Below, piece after piece: positions 13,001 through 23,082 of a stretch of DNA of 64,000 nt. The notes beneath the pieces were generated by a model. That model was not told the DNA's origin. It did not search any database and saw only the letters and a program-made list of their open reading frames with translations. Positions within the stretch are counted from its first letter, which is position 1, and each line of letters starts with the position of its first letter. Origin of the DNA: Magnolia sinica (taxonomy: Eukaryota; Streptophyta; Magnoliopsida; Magnoliales; Magnoliaceae). A program made the position numbers and the translations under genes. The stretch lies in contig NC_080586.1 in assembly GCF_029962835.1 (NCBI RefSeq), positions 67,829,501 to 67,893,500 of the forward strand. The letters are read 5' to 3'.

Positions 13001-14320
13001 GTAGAGTATACATTGAATATGTCCTGGATAAAAAATAATGCTGGTCCTCTGTTTAGACAGATCACACTTGTACCATAAAAGTTGGCTGTTGAAGAAAACA
13101 TCCAATGGTCCATTCAACACGTGCAGCTCACTCGATGAGGGTACTGCCCCAATTTTCGGTTTATGGCATATTCTCATGCTCACTACCTGATGAATGGCCC
13201 GAATCAATGATGCGTGCGCTGTCCATAGTAAAGGTGGTTCCCCTTCAATGGCCTAATTTTTTTTTCATACCCATTGTTGAAAGTTGGAGCATTGTGTTGT
13301 TCCCAAGGTATCAAAAAATGGTATGTAATGGCTGTACATAAAAATAGCTCGGAAGGAGCTCGTTATGGGGCTGATACAGTTTTTTTTTTCAAAAAAAAAA
13401 GGGCTGTTATTTTCCGTATCTTAATGGTAAATGGTGGCCATTACGGCCATTGTTACCATTATTGAATGCCTTGGTGTTTTTTTTTTTTGTAATTTCGGTC
13501 GAATTTGCTGGATTTTCCAGAAATGTTTTTTTTTTTTTTTTTTTCTTCTTTCTGAAATGTGGGGATTTGGTTTTTATTATTATTTTGGTAATTTCGGTCA
13601 AATTTTCTGGATTTTCCGTATTTATATTTTTTCAAATTCAACCAAAACTCATGCATGGGTGGGGCTTTTTTCCAATCAGATCTACAGCAGATCTGATTGT
13701 TGATTTGGGTTTTTCTTTTTTGTTGAAATCGAAGCTAGGAACCCGATTTGGGGGGAATTGAATAAGTGTTGGATTTTTCAGATTTTTTTCCTTCTTTCAA
13801 ATGCAACTTGTAATGAACTATTGGTGCATGGATAATTTTTAAAGATATATATCTATCGATTTTGGGCATGGGTTGATTAATTTGTTATTTTTATCCTTTT
13901 TTTTTTTTTTTTTTTCTATTTTTAGGTTATTTTTGGGCATTTTCTGATTTTTTTTCTTTCTAAAATAATTTAGGGAAATAATGTGAATGATAGATTTGAT
14001 CTATCAACTCGTTTTCTTATTTTTGAAAAATTTTTCCTTAAAAAAAAAAAAACTTTATTATAGTGAAAAATTATTGTTTTAAAAATTATTTATTTAGTAT
14101 TTTTGCACTCAGCCATTAGCTAAGCACACAACTTGACACTGTCGAACTTGTTTTGACAGTTAATACTAAATGGTCCAATAGTTGATATATAATCATATTA
14201 AGCTATTAGCAATATATGATATCAATTTCTTATATATATCAACAATTTATACCCAAAAAATCATCTCCACACCTTACTGTAGATCAAACATATTTGATAC
14301 GTCATTGAATACATGGTCAC

Positions 14321-14360
<40 letters not shown>

Positions 14361-17300
14361 ATGGATTCTTGGATATCTCATTTTTTTCCTATTTTTCTAA
14401 TATTTTTTCGTATATTTTGTTTTGAATAAAAAAAAAAAAATCTGATCGTTACAGGCTGATATGGCCTTGATTCCGATACGTGATGCCGTATCATATCATT
14501 TTTTCGTTGGGGCGATATGCTTGCTGAAACCGACTTAGAACCATGGTTTCAGTTTACAGAAAACAAGAAAAAAATTGTATTCATCAATCATTATTCCTCC
14601 ATACAACATCTACGTGGTGTATAAAGGCTCAAAACACTTTCCCACAAGATACCAACCATTTGATTTTATTGGCTTATACTTGGAATCTTTGAAGATTACT
14701 GTTGTGTCCAATAAAAATGCCTCATGTGGACTAGAAAATTACTGCCCAAGCCACCCTATTTGATATTTTAGATTTAATATGGGGCCCATGTAATCAATGG
14801 GAGACTTCAGAAGGCTTCCAAGTAGCAGCTGGTTGGCTATTTTTATCAAACCACAAACCTCTCTCTCTCTCTCTCTAGCTTCCAAAGCAAACTCCCTTCA
14901 CCATCCCTGCCCTTACTCCACCCTTCAATGAACTCCCTATCAATTTAGGCATCACCTAGTCACTTTTGCCAAGCTTGAGGGAACTCTACCACACTTGTCA
15001 TTTATTTGAGCAAAATGAATTATAAAATGATTTTACTGAAGAACAACCCAAAGCATCAAGATTCTGTCTTTGGCTGTCTTCTAAACCTCTGTCCATCAGG
15101 AAAAAGGGAAAACAAAAAATCTCAAAACCTGCAGAACAGCACCCCTTAAAATGTCTCAAAAGGAGAAAAGATCTTATGATCCAAACTGTCTAGCTTTACT
15201 CATAAATTCCTAATTAAAAATGCATGTACCTGTCCATATCCTCTGCTTATGGGACCCTTAAACCAAAACCCTTTTTACCTCCTGATGTCAACAGGGCCGA
15301 ATGTCAACCCTCCACTTTTGGCCTCCAAAACTGCCACAAAGCCTATAAGCCAATTCTATTCGCAAGTGTGATCCCCATGGACCACCCAAGACTCCAAGTC
15401 AATAAAATGGAAGGACTAGGGGAAAAAAAAATGTAGAAACTGATCTAAGATTGACAGAACAGTAGCAATCTGATCTTGTGCACTTTGGGATGCATCGTTC
15501 TTGATTGGAAAATATAACTGAAAGTCTTCCATGTCATCTTGTAAAAGGACTTGCACAGAAAAAAAATAAATTGTTATGAAGTATCAGGGTCTATAAAGAG
15601 ACTTCTGTTTTTCTTTTTCAATGGACAATACAAATACATATGGGAAAGCTCATGTACTCCCAGGGTACAATGACGCTCTCACTGCACCCTGGTGCTTTCA
15701 GAGACGTGGACAATCTACATATGATCTGGATCGTCCATTAGGTTCAATATGTTTTTCATGGGCCATCATGAAAAGCTTACATTGATTGGGGATGGGATGG
15801 TTTGCCAAGCGATGAATGGGAGGTTTGATAATCTAATCAAGTGGTTTCTTGCAAACTTGTTATCCAAAGTGGACTCCGTAGAATGGACCATTCGTATTGA
15901 TTGTTGGACCCTTGATCCCACTGCCCATTTTCTGGGTGCATTGGTCCAGTTGAAAAGTCCTCTAATAGGTCTGAGCTTTTCAAGGTTGACCTGATGGATG
16001 TTCAATATCTATGATTTGATGATCCACATGTGTAGAAGCATTACACGTGTGAAAGCACTGGTGAAATTGCCCTCTAATTTGTCTTGAGTTTTTACATTAA
16101 GAATGCCATTGCTCGTTGGGACTACTGAAGTCATCCTCAATAGTCAATACATATTTAAATATTTACTATTTTATATAGACATTTCCTTAGGACCACCACT
16201 AGATCTTTATTTGAACTGCATCTATTCCGCACATGCTCCTGCTTTTCTTCCAGTGACTATTAAGGATCAACATCGTCCTGTTTGGCGTCCATTCATAAGG
16301 TGTCATGTGTGATGATTGTCATAGTTTGGTTGTCACTATTTTCAGCTTCACTAGTTAACTTTTTCAATAACAAGGATATTTAACTTTTAAATATTGGAAA
16401 CCCATGCTCTATCCTGATGCCTATTGTGTCTCCTTTGGCACCATTGTTGTTATTGGTGACAGATGTGTTTGGGATATGTTTTTATTGCCACTGTTGTTTA
16501 TTTGGTTAATGCAATTGTAGGTGAGCCAAGATATGGGAATAGAAGCGCCCATACCTGTTAGCATGAAGCTGGGAGATTTCAACGTGTTTCGTAGGATTAT
16601 CAGTGCAGCACAGCAACCACATTTGAGTATTCCTGAGACAGAAGCAGGGAGAAGCCGCAAGCAGTATCGCCAGCTTGTAAATCGCTCTCTCATGTTTGTT
16701 TCCGGTATGCCTTCACTTTCTCTTTCTTGTTCTATCGTTAGCCATATATATATTCTGTCCTGTTCTTTTCTTTCTTTCTTTCTTTTTAATTGAGCTTGAC
16801 ATTGGATGTGTGATGTGTGTTTTTTTTTTATTTAATTGGCGGGAGGCGCTTGTCCAACAATTCCATTCCACAATATTAGGCCCAAAAGGCCAAAGTTAAC
16901 TCGATCCAAAAACTTAGGTCGACCACAAGAGAAAACAATGGGGACCAATTGAGAGGGGAATGTGCACCATAGAAAGTTTCCAATGTTGTGGGGGCCCACC
17001 ATGTTCTATATATTCCACGTATTGATTTAAATAGTTTATGCTACGTAGTGTGTAGCTTATGCTATGTAGCACATGAAAATAGCTTATGTAACATATGCTC
17101 CACCCTACCTGTGGTCTATGCTACACCCTATGTAGCCTACGCTACCTGCGACACAGCGTACAGTACATTATTTTTCACTAAAACAGTTCAATCAATTAAT
17201 GTTTTTTTAATATATATTTGTTACATTTTGATAATGCCTGTGTGAGTTTTTTGCTCTCATTGCCAATCCCAAGCCCGGATAGAGGAGGGTGGCATCAGGT

Positions 17301-17713
17301 TGGCAGCTAGCATGACACTTTTGCCACAACTTGTATCATGAATCATGACAATACGACAGTGACAGTATAGGATCCATTTTGCTGACCCCAATTAGTTGGA
17401 GTAAGGCTTAGATGATGATGATGATGAATGATACGAATGAATTGTTAGATTTTGCGATTTTTCATTAAAAATTAGTTAATGTTTTCAATGATTTTTAGTG
17501 ACATAATATGTGCAACTGATGGTTTTAGGCATGATTTTATGCTGTTCCCAATGGTGCTCTTGCTTGAAATTCGGATCAGCCTTTTGGGTTGGATGGTGAA
17601 CATGAGGGGAAGGAACTGGTGGACAAAGTGGATGTCAAACACATGCCATGATGGGCCCCATAGGTGGTTAAATGTACCATAAGTTATGTATGTTCAACCA
17701 ACTTAGAATGCTG

Positions 17714-17751
<38 letters not shown>

Positions 17752-18432
17752 CTTTGATCTAATATGGTGGGGTCAACCATGATTCGTGTCACTGTTAGCA
17801 TCCAAACCATGCATTAGAGGTGCCCTCTCCAGAAAATGGGACACTGTTAAAATTAGCTAGATATAGAACTCTGGTGGGCTTGGGAAACAATGGCTATCAC
17901 TATGACAGCGAGCCGTAAATATTTTTTGATAGCAACTACAGCCTCTATTGGTGGTTGGTGGTGGACCTTGGAAACAATGGGTATCACTATGATGCTGTGC
18001 CTTAAATATTTTTTGGAGGGCCTTGGCAATGTTATCACAATCGTACACGATTCGAATCGTTCACCCAAATTGCAAATCTTAAATAATCGTATGAATCATA
18101 CGATAATTGTAGACTTCATAAATGGGCCCAAAAGTTACTTTGGAAAACTAGTTTTTTATTTTTTACTCAATTTTTTCTTCTTTCTTTTTACCCTTTTTGT
18201 TTATTAAACATGCAAAAAGGCTTTCCCCCATGCTTATTTTTTCTTTTGACGGAGGGAGGGAAAGCATAGAAAATCATGATATCTTTTTATTCACTTGATG
18301 GAATCAAATGGCATTTTTTCTAACATGATTGTACTCCAAGAAAGGTCAATTTTTGAAAGAAAACAAAGGAAAAAGACAAGAATCCTCATGTGAAATGGAT
18401 GATTGATGAGTTTGTAATCTTTTCTGATTTAC

Positions 18433-18463
<31 letters not shown>

Positions 18464-19696
18464 GAAAAAGTTCTTATTGCTTTTGATATGATTTGCGATT
18501 TGATACACGTTATTATGATTTGCAATATGATAACGACTGTGACAACATTGGGCCTGGGGAACAATGGCTAATCACTATGATGGTGAGCCTTAAATAATTC
18601 CTTTGGTGGCAACTTCAGCCTCTATTGGTTCTTGATGGTGATTCTCTTGATGTCATTCAGTGGTCAATTAAGTATCCTCTCTTAGGCATTAATTCCTGGT
18701 GTTTCCTATGCAAATTTTACATTTTGGGCAACCTCATTTTTCATGATCATCCCTTGTCTTGGGGAGGATCTAAAATTTGGGTGGATGGTTGCTCTTACCT
18801 TGTTTTATTTTTCAATCTTTGTTATTCATTTTGCATTTCTCCTCCTGTTTATGCCTTGATTTTATTTCTAAGGGAGGAAGATTGAGGGAGACCATGAAAT
18901 TCTCATGAACTGATGGGGATCATGCCTGAAAATTGTCCCCTATGTGACGATACGTCCCAACAGTCTATTTGTGACCTAGAAATTGATGTTGAAGAAAGAA
19001 TACTGTAAAGGTCCTCATTTCATGTGTAAAGGCCTAAGATTTGAATGTGTTGGAACTTGGATTCTGTCAGATAAAAAATTAGCTACTACCGATAATTTCT
19101 TCCAGTTGGAGGGTCATATAATTCCTCGCCCTTTGAATGGTAAAGAGCCTGGCTCTTTTTTCCTGGTTGAATTCTCATTTTAATCTGTACTTTTGTCCTG
19201 GCTGGCTAGCTAAATTAGGCCTTCATCTCAGTTCAAACCCTTAAATCTCACAATGCTTGGTTTTTGGAAGTTCACTTATTATTTAATATGCTGGGAACAA
19301 ACACAGTCTAGGACCATTAAAAAAAAAAAAAACATTAAAATATCTGATATGGTATGACCATATTGTGTCTGTAATGGCCCACCCTGATATGGGAGCAGAT
19401 ATGGGGTTGATACCGGCACATATGGAGCTGTTATTAGTAATTGGAGGAGGCCAACAGCATTATTTAAAACCATGACTGCATTTCGTTGTAGTCTATTAGC
19501 ATAAGTATGTAAGACTTCCATCTTATTTTGCACATCTTGATCTTCTTTCTTCCTTTACACTTTTTTGTTTTTTCTTTTCTTTTTAAATCACCGACTGATT
19601 ATATTGCCGTTTCACAAAACAGTTGGGGCTGCAGTTGCAATTGTTGGATTTGCAGCTTACAGAGTATATGCCGCAAGGAAGAGTGCATCTAGTTAA
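2794..19696 (+). CDS. MIRO: Mitochondrial Rho GTPase (MIRO), 3' part of the gene: six exons
   Basis: Six exons (2794-3005, 3198-3267, 7584-7696, 11234-11384, 16521-16704, 19623-19696) join through GT-AG introns in one open phase: 804 nt, 267 residues plus TAA. In order they encode the linker after the EF-hands, a Ras-like GTPase domain with P-loop GPKNAGKS, a G3-like VDQPG, a G4-like SAKDD and a G5-like SMK, and a C-terminal hydrophobic anchor. In the MIRO/Gem1 family the protein sits in the outer mitochondrial membrane by its tail and controls mitochondrial shape, movement and ER contacts. Plant MIROs are about 640-650 residues, so the first GTPase domain, both EF-hands and the start codon lie left of base 1. 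Splice sites look normal and there is no internal stop, so I read it as a functional gene and not a fragment. Introns of 2.9-5.1 kb are swollen by transposable elements. Assignment to a particular MIRO paralogue is not possible. Confidence 0.9.
3198..3267 (+). CDS. MIRO: MIRO exon: switch I and G3 motif
   Basis: A 70-base exon between AATGCAG and GGG|GTAAGT. It reads PFSERYTSTKNERFAVNVV and ends at DQPG, the place of the DxxG (G3) motif. The 192-base intron before it is the only short one in the gene. Confidence 0.88.
4000..5863 (-). mobile_element. Probable solo LTR in the MIRO intron
   Basis: The sequence from TGAGTTTCC (4000) to CCCCATCA (5863) has TG..CA ends and is bordered on both sides by CCTTT (3995-3999 and 5864-5868), a possible 5-bp target duplication. 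On the - strand a TATA-like TATTATATATAGG lies at about 5510-5523, 340 bases from the proposed LTR start, as expected of a U3 promoter. GC-rich sequence such as 4240-4340 and 5050-5240 differs from the AT-rich intron around it. No coding domain is present. CCTTT could match by chance, so the ends are tentative. Confidence 0.45.
5879..5975. repeat. Two tandem copies of a 50-base unit
   Basis: CCTTGAAAGAGCTTCTATAG.. at 5879 is repeated at 5929 (CCTTGAAACAGCTTCTATGG..), both running on to GTACATTACTA. The pair lies in the MIRO intron right after the probable LTR. Confidence 0.8.
5976..7583. other. Rest of the MIRO intron, with a GGCCATTACGG-type MITE fragment
   Basis: No coding sequence seen. 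From about 7162 to 7320 there is a palindrome-rich segment (CAAGGTATTCCGTAACGG.., TGGCCGTAATGGCC, GCCGTTACAGCC, then TGTAACGGCCATTACG) around a CTT microsatellite at 7244-7275. It resembles segments at 12206-12300 and 13304-13473. Confidence 0.5.
7584..7696 (+). CDS. MIRO: MIRO exon: middle of the second GTPase domain
   Basis: The exon follows TCCTTCAAG and reads GTKKTLIMREVPEDGVKDLL through SLAACDIAVFVYD, ending in AG|GTATTG with a split Ser codon. The DIAVFVYD strand is the conserved hydrophobic beta-strand of the Ras fold before G4. Confidence 0.9.
8418..9036. mobile_element. hAT-type MITE in the MIRO intron
   Basis: Seventeen-base terminal inverted repeats, CATTGTTTCAAATAGCG on the left and CAGTGTTTTAAATAGCG read from the right end, enclose 619 bases. 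Both sides are flanked by the 8-base direct repeat TATATGGT (8410-8417 and 9037-9044). An 8-bp target duplication and CA(T/G)TG ends are the hallmarks of the hAT superfamily. Subterminal regions are full of TACGTAGCG/GTAGCGCTACG words on both arms; the middle is AT-rich and has no transposase, so it is non-autonomous. Confidence 0.88.
9974..10069. repeat. (AT)n(GT)n microsatellite
   Basis: A short AT run at 9974-9995 passes into about 37 GT units ending at 10069, with one CG interruption near 10009. Long Cys/Val frames across it are artefacts of the repeat. Confidence 0.98.
10070..11233. other. MIRO intron sequence without recognised content
   Basis: AT-rich intron sequence. I saw no coding similarity and no clear element ends before the acceptor TTTGCAG at 11227-11233. 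Confidence 0.5.
11234..11384 (+). CDS. MIRO: MIRO exon: G4 region
   Basis: The exon follows TTTGCAG, completes the split Ser codon and reads SDENSWQKAMDLLVEVA through FEVPCLIISAKDDLDPS to STR, then AGG|GTATTT. ISAKDDL occupies the place of the NKxD/TKxD G4 motif, here in the degenerate form typical of the second MIRO GTPase domain. Confidence 0.9.
11866..12074 (+). mobile_element. RTE-type LINE/SINE 3' tail
   Basis: The sequence contains AAGCCTGAATAAAGGAGGAG, TGTGTCAGGTTGGCAGCTGG, CATGAATCCTGACA and ends in CCCCAATTAATTTGGATAAG followed by GCTTAGATGATGATG. This order and the ATG-trinucleotide tail match plant RTE-clade retroposons and SINEs sharing that tail. A second copy at 17250-17428 has the same blocks in the same order. 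It is 5'-truncated, as usual for such elements. Confidence 0.65.
12200..12302. mobile_element. Fragment of the AAGGTATTC / GGCCATTACGG MITE family
   Basis: GTTACGGCCATTATGGCC at about 12206 and CGTAACTGTTTTTGAATACC near 12285 resemble the arms of the elements at 7162 and 13304. Only the right end (AAGGTATTC read on the - strand) is well defined. Confidence 0.4.
13304..13473. mobile_element. Small MITE with CAAGG(T/C)AT ends
   Basis: The left end CAAGGTATCAAAAAATGGTA and, from the right, CAAGGCATTCAATAATGGTA form imperfect inverted repeats around 170 bases that include the palindromic GGTGGCCATTACGGCCA. The flanks do not show a clear target duplication. Superfamily not determined. Confidence 0.55.
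13474..14060. other. Poly-T-rich intron stretch
   Basis: Several runs of 10-21 T (for example near 13478, 13527 and 13896) with ATTTTCTGGATTTTCC-like words repeated at about 13500 and 13600. Open frames across it on both strands are low-complexity artefacts. Confidence 0.7.
14322..14356. repeat. (CA)n microsatellite
   Basis: An uninterrupted run of about 17 CA units in the MIRO intron. Confidence 0.97.
14357..16520. other. MIRO intron sequence with degraded repeats
   Basis: No coding similarity was recognised. A CT run lies at 14862-14877, and 15650-16060 has the wording (GATCTGGATCGTCCATTAGG, GGGCCATCATGA) seen in dispersed repeats elsewhere in the window. The stretch ends at the acceptor GCAATTGTAG (16520). 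Confidence 0.5.
16521..16704 (+). CDS. MIRO: MIRO exon: G5 region and end of the GTPase domain
   Basis: The exon follows ATTGTAG and reads VSQDMGIEAPIPVSMKLGDF through PHLSIPETEAGRSRKQYRQL to LMFVS, ending TCC G|GTATGC. The LSIPETEAGRSRK block before the tail is a strongly conserved plant MIRO signature. Compared with my expectation for plant MIROs (..GDxNNxFxxI..) the GDFNVFRRI segment seems one residue short, a harmless in-frame difference if real. Confidence 0.9.
17040..17170. mobile_element. Arm of a hAT MITE related to the one at 8418-9036
   Basis: Dense GCTACGTAGTG, AGCTTATGCTA, GCTACACCCTATGTAGCC and CTACGCTACC words match the subterminal repeats of the 8418-9036 element. No intact pair of ends was found, so this is a remnant. 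Confidence 0.5.
17250..17428 (+). mobile_element. RTE-type LINE/SINE 3' tail, second copy
   Basis: Same order of blocks as at 11866-12074 (AAGCCCGGATAGAGGAGG, CATCAGGTTGGCAGCTAGC, CATGAATCATGACA), ending in ACCCCAATTAGTTGGAGTAA, then GGCTTAG and four ATG repeats. Both copies lie in MIRO introns and in the sense of the gene. Confidence 0.7.
17717..17749. repeat. (TA)n microsatellite
   Basis: A pure TA run in a MIRO intron; similar runs are at 18437-18460 and 25705-25731. Confidence 0.95.
17876..18640. repeat. Three degenerate copies of a roughly 90-base unit, one split by a MITE
   Basis: GGGAAACAATGGCTATCACT.., GGAAACAATGGGTATCACT.. and GGGGAACAATGGCTAATCACT.. start at about 17881, 17967 and 18556, each followed by a CCTTAAATA-type block. 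CAGCCTCTATTGG follows the first and third. The hAT MITE at 18027-18550 sits at the end of the second unit. Confidence 0.65.
18027..18550. mobile_element. hAT-type MITE in the last MIRO intron
   Basis: The ends CAATGTTATCACAATCG (left) and CAATGTTGTCACAGTCG (from the right) are inverted repeats. The 8-base flanks GGCCTTGG (18019-18026) and GGCCTGGG (18551-18558) match at 7 of 8 positions. The 524-base body is AT-rich and has no transposase. Confidence 0.75.
18641..19622. other. End of the last MIRO intron
   Basis: No recognised coding sequence or element ends. A segment at 19335-19460 (GATATGGTATGACCATATTG.., GATATGGGAGCAGATATGG) is similar in wording to 14445-14540 and may be another degraded MITE family. 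Confidence 0.4.
19623..19696 (+). CDS. MIRO: MIRO last exon: C-terminal membrane anchor and stop
   Basis: After the acceptor AAAACAG the exon reads VGAAVAIVGFAAYRVYAARK and ends SASS with TAA at 19694-19696. One moderately hydrophobic helix followed by a short basic tail is the tail-anchor layout that targets MIRO to the outer mitochondrial membrane. Confidence 0.9.
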
Positions 19697-20110
19697 GATC
19701 TCTCTGCTGCTTTTGAAGATGATTGGAAACCAGCAATTTTCTTTCCTTTTCAGGATGCCTGCCTCTTCTTTTCCAGCATTTTAAAGGTAGTGTGTACAGA
19801 GAAGTTGAATTTTCCTTTTAGGGTGGAGAAGTTTTTGGCATTTTGATGATATTTGTAACTCTGTTCCCTTTCCACCTGCAACTCCTCTCCTTTCTGGAGT
19901 CATCCCTAAATGGTCTTGAGAACATCCATCAAATGAGTCATTCATAGGTGAAAGAAGCTATTATCAATGAGTGATTAGATAAGAAAGTTGGGAGCTGTTA
20001 TGAGCATTGATGCATTGAAGTGGACATAGCTTCAACTGTTACAAATTTTGTTACTTTGGATTTTGTTCCTTCTTGGATTGATAAATCAAAAGGTTGTAAA
20101 TGCATCTGAA
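19697..20110 (+). other. MIRO: Probable 3' UTR of the MIRO gene
   Basis: The T-rich stretch after the stop contains TTTGTAACTCTGTT at about 19852 and a GATAAATCAAA at about 20080, the loose kind of upstream and near-upstream elements plants use for polyadenylation. No canonical AATAAA was seen. The 3' limit is a guess. Confidence 0.3.
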
Positions 20111-23082
20111 ACTTTGAGCTTTATAGCATTGCCGTGGACACCACAGATCAGCACCATTCAAATCTAGGGCCCGACCATAGCCCAAAATTTGCATGAACAA
20201 GGAAAAAGTAAGCATTCAGGATGATGTGTCCTTGATGTATGCTGCAGCCTATTTCTGGGCCAGAGAAGTAAAATCTTGGAAATGGTTTGTTGTCATATGG
20301 CCTGTCCACTTGTTGAGATTTCTGGAAGTCAGGTACCTGAGAAATATGGGGACATTGCAGAATATTCATTGCCATAGCTATGCGCAATGCAGGCCCTTTG
20401 GTGTGAACATAGCTGTTTCGGGAACAAATCTACATTGTTCACTTTGGTGCTCGCATATGAATTTTGAATTGGGCTTATGTATGTATGACGTGTATAATGT
20501 TTATAGCTGATGAATGGAATGGATTTTACATACATAAAATGGTGGACCCTACAGAGCTTGGCTGTTTTTAGGTGATGGGTTGTGGACTATTTAGTCCTCA
20601 CATTTTTACATCAGTTCACTTCTCACGGGATTCACGTGGGTATGGGAGGCGTTTTCAGTTCTAACAAGTGAGACCCATGGTCTGGTCATCTCGACTTTTG
20701 ATCTGTTGTCCCCTATCATCATGAGTGGAGGATGCTCACAAAAATCTCCAGGATAGGAAAATCCTAGCCACCAGCATTAGGATCCATTTCAGCTGAATGC
20801 AGGCAGTTGGCATTTCTCTTCTCAACTGGTTCCTCTGTTGGCCACGAATCAAAAGGTTGGGATTGTCTTGTTGAGAATATTTGATATGGGCTACTTTCTA
20901 GATCTGAAAACAATGTATGGTGTGCAAAAATGCTGGTCCGTTTAAATTTGGATGAACTTTATTGAGAAAGTATATTGATTTGATTTTTAAGTGATTGATT
21001 GGTGGCCAATTAATAGATGACCAAATTAAAACAGGGAATGGTTCAAATTTGATAAATAAATTCTTACTAAGTGGAGATTAGAAATATTGAGGGTTTGTAA
21101 AATTTGAAGTTGTAAACAGTTTAAAACTAAGAGTTTCACAGGTAAACCATTAGTTGTGTTTGCCTTTTAAGTGGTGAAGTATTTAATGGTTGGAGTGGGA
21201 TTCATATAAATATAATCATCACAGTGATGGATGTGTCTCTCTCAACTATTTCCCTTGGTGTGGCTCACTTGAACGGTAGGTTGGTCTAATTTTTTTGTTA
21301 CAAGCCTAATGTGGGATTACACATCTAATGGTCAGAGTGGAGAGTGGATCTAATATACATGTGGAGAGTGGATCTAATATACATGTCACAGTGAGCCTGT
21401 CAAAAAGGGATGCCCGCCCTTTATTTGATGGGCAAAGTGGATCTCACATACATATCACAGTGAGCCCGTAAAAAATAAGGGTGGACATCTCATGGGCATA
21501 TCATAAGGGATGCCCACGCTTTATTTTTTAGGAGGTCCACCATTGTGTGTGTGCAAAATTCACTTTGACCGTTCGACGTGTAATTGCTTGTTAGGCCCAT
21601 GGTAATTTAAAATTTAAAAAGAAAAAAAGAAAAAGAAAAAACCAGGGCAACCTATGATTCAGGTGGGTCACGTTAAAAAACCAGTTGGGAGAGAGACATC
21701 CATCCTTGATTTTTACCGGGCTATAAAGTTCACGTCAACCATTAAATGCTGCACCATGGATTTTTACATGGCTATAAAATTCACTTCAACCATTAAATGC
21801 CACACCAAAACTTAGGCCTTATGCTCAAAAGTCAGGCCCCTAAATGATTCAGGTGGGCCATACTAAGGCAAATAGTTTGAAGAAGAACTTTACTTGTACA
21901 CTGTTTTCAATCACGTAGTCCATCTAGCCGGACAAACATAGTCGGAGACACCTTGTGGTTGGTGGTTGGGATGAATTTCACATGAATACTAACTCTTTCA
22001 ATCACGTAGTCCATCTAGCCGGATAAACATAGTCTGAGACACCTCGTGGTTCCACTTGAGCTGCCGAACCTTTTCCAAAAGTCTTGTAAAATAACTCTCC
22101 ACCCTTGTATTTATTGCCATTAAGTATGAACATCCAAACGATTGGACGAGTTTCTTGCGCATTAACTATTATACACTGCTATAAAAATAATGAGGTATAA
22201 ATTCCCCCTCAAACACTAATTGTAAACACTTTTTTTTACTACTTGAAAATACTTATTACCCGTGATCCTTTACGAAAATTTTATATAGATACAAATGAAC
22301 GAACCTTAAGGCCTGTTTGTTTCAACAATTATCCCGTAATATAAAGAAAATAAGGCATATCCAAACCAGTACCTCCCGGATGCGCCAGGTACTACTTGCA
22401 ATAGGAAGCTAGATGGGGCTCACCATGATTTTTGCAAGAAATCAAGTCAGTCCATCCATTTTTCTAGATCATGTCAGGGCATTGGCCTGAAAATGAGTCA
22501 GATCCAAAATTCAAGTGGGTGGCATGACAGGAAAAAAGTAGATAAGGAAATGCCTACAGTTGAAACCTCCTTAAGGTCCACCTCGATGTTTATATGTTAT
22601 CTATACCATTCATAAGGTCATTCCTACTGGGAAGAACTGAAAACACAAAAATATTAGCCTGAAAACTTGTATGACCCCACTAATGTTTCAATGGTGGACG
22701 TTTAATTCTCACTGTTTTTGATCGTGTGGCCTACTTGGGTTTTGGATATTGGGCTCATGCCCTAGCATGATCTTGACAACCGGATGGACAAGGTGGATTT
22801 CTCACAAACATCATTTTTGCCCCCACCTAGCTTCCTGTAGCAGGTAATCTGCGTTTGTACCTCTCTTCACTTCGCGTTCCACGTGCATGTGCTGTACCCG
22901 AACGCAGATTGGCTACCGACGCTACCAGCATTGGGGTGGCTATTGGACCGTCCTCCATGGGCCCACCATAATGTATGTATTCTATCCACCAAGTCCATCT
23001 ATTTTTCCAAATCGTTTTATGGCATGAACCCAAAAATAATACCGATATAAATCTCAAGAAAGTAATGGTGATTGAGCACCCA
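20111..23082. other. Gene-free stretch of dispersed, partly duplicated repeats
   Basis: No coding similarity found. It holds a tandem 24-base doublet at about 21337-21384 (GAGAGTGGATCTAATATACA), a 55-base direct duplication (21906 and 21997), and several degenerate 'AGGTGGGCCAC / GGGCCCACCATAATGTATG' segments such as 22950-22985 that recur all over the window. Confidence 0.6.
21906..22051. repeat. Direct duplication with a 91-base offset
   Basis: TTCAATCACGTAGTCCATCT.. continues through AGCCGGA(C/T)AAACATAGTC to ACACC(T/C)(T/C)GTGGTT in both copies (21906-21960 and 21997-22051), with few mismatches and about 36 bases between them. Confidence 0.85.

Noticed and set aside
13431..13761. 90-103 residue Phe-rich frames
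   Set aside because: Low-complexity translation of poly-T intron sequence.
22312..22332. GGCCTGTTTGTTTC as a Harbinger or hAT end
   Set aside because: A common word in plant genomes; no matching second end was seen.
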